A stretch of DNA of 5,765 nucleotides from positions 47,763 through 53,527 of the forward strand of contig DBRA01000047.1 of the NCBI GenBank assembly GCA_002305445.1. The letters are read 5' to 3'. The notes under the pieces were generated by a model that worked only from the letters and a program-made list of their open reading frames with translations, was not told the DNA's origin and searched no databases. The translations under genes were made by a program, and so were the position numbers. Of the stretch, positions 5,745-5,765 are shown in pieces. How positions within the stretch are numbered: position 1 is the first letter of the stretch; every line of letters starts with the position of its first letter. The stretch comes from Clostridiales bacterium UBA1380. GTDB lineage: Bacteria; Bacillota; Clostridia; Oscillospirales; CAG-272.

Positions 5745-5765
5745 ATACATAATATATCCGGCGCC

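Noticed and set aside
5160..5750. A 196-codon open frame on the minus strand opposite the end of the kinase gene.
   Set aside because: It starts inside the GC-rich hairpin region, has no ribosome site, and lies over intact kinase codons including the GHMP motif 3. It is a compositional shadow.

Overview
This window looks like chromosomal DNA of an uncultured, fairly GC-rich Gram-positive anaerobe, most likely a gut-type clostridium (Bacillota). That placement is an inference. It rests on strong GGAGG-type ribosome binding sites, consensus sigma-A-like promoters in AT-rich gaps between GC-rich genes, and a galactokinase variant of a kind I recall from clostridia. Nothing here fixes the taxon: there is no rRNA, tRNA, mobile element, CRISPR array or phage gene.

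Layout, left to right. (1) Positions 1-800, minus strand: the N-terminal 266 residues of a class I/II PLP-dependent aminotransferase of the ARO8 / 2-aminoadipate aminotransferase (LysN-like) type, running off the left edge, with a good promoter of its own at 842-870. (2) Positions 975-4043, minus strand: a two-gene ABC operon, permease first and ATPase second. The permease is a duplicated FtsX/MacB-type protein with eight predicted membrane segments and two extracytoplasmic domains. The ATPase is a complete MacB/LolD/FtsE-type subunit. A hairpin at 920-940 probably ends the operon. (3) Positions 4044-4397: a divergent control region with promoters facing both ways and a palindrome. (4) Positions 4398-5696, plus strand: a galactokinase-family GHMP sugar kinase, followed by a strong hairpin at 5715-5744.

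The genes form at least three transcription units (aminotransferase, ABC pair, kinase). Nothing in the sequence ties them into one pathway. Permease and ATPase almost certainly make one transporter or mechanotransmission complex. The kinase stands apart from any galT, galE or sugar transporter visible here.

I did not find a clearly new system. The points most worth a second look are a terminator-like hairpin plus T6 run inside the first 20 codons of the kinase gene, the Glu-to-Asn change in the kinase sugar-binding signature, the one-chain duplicated permease, and its probable TTG start, which removes 58 residues from the longest possible reading.
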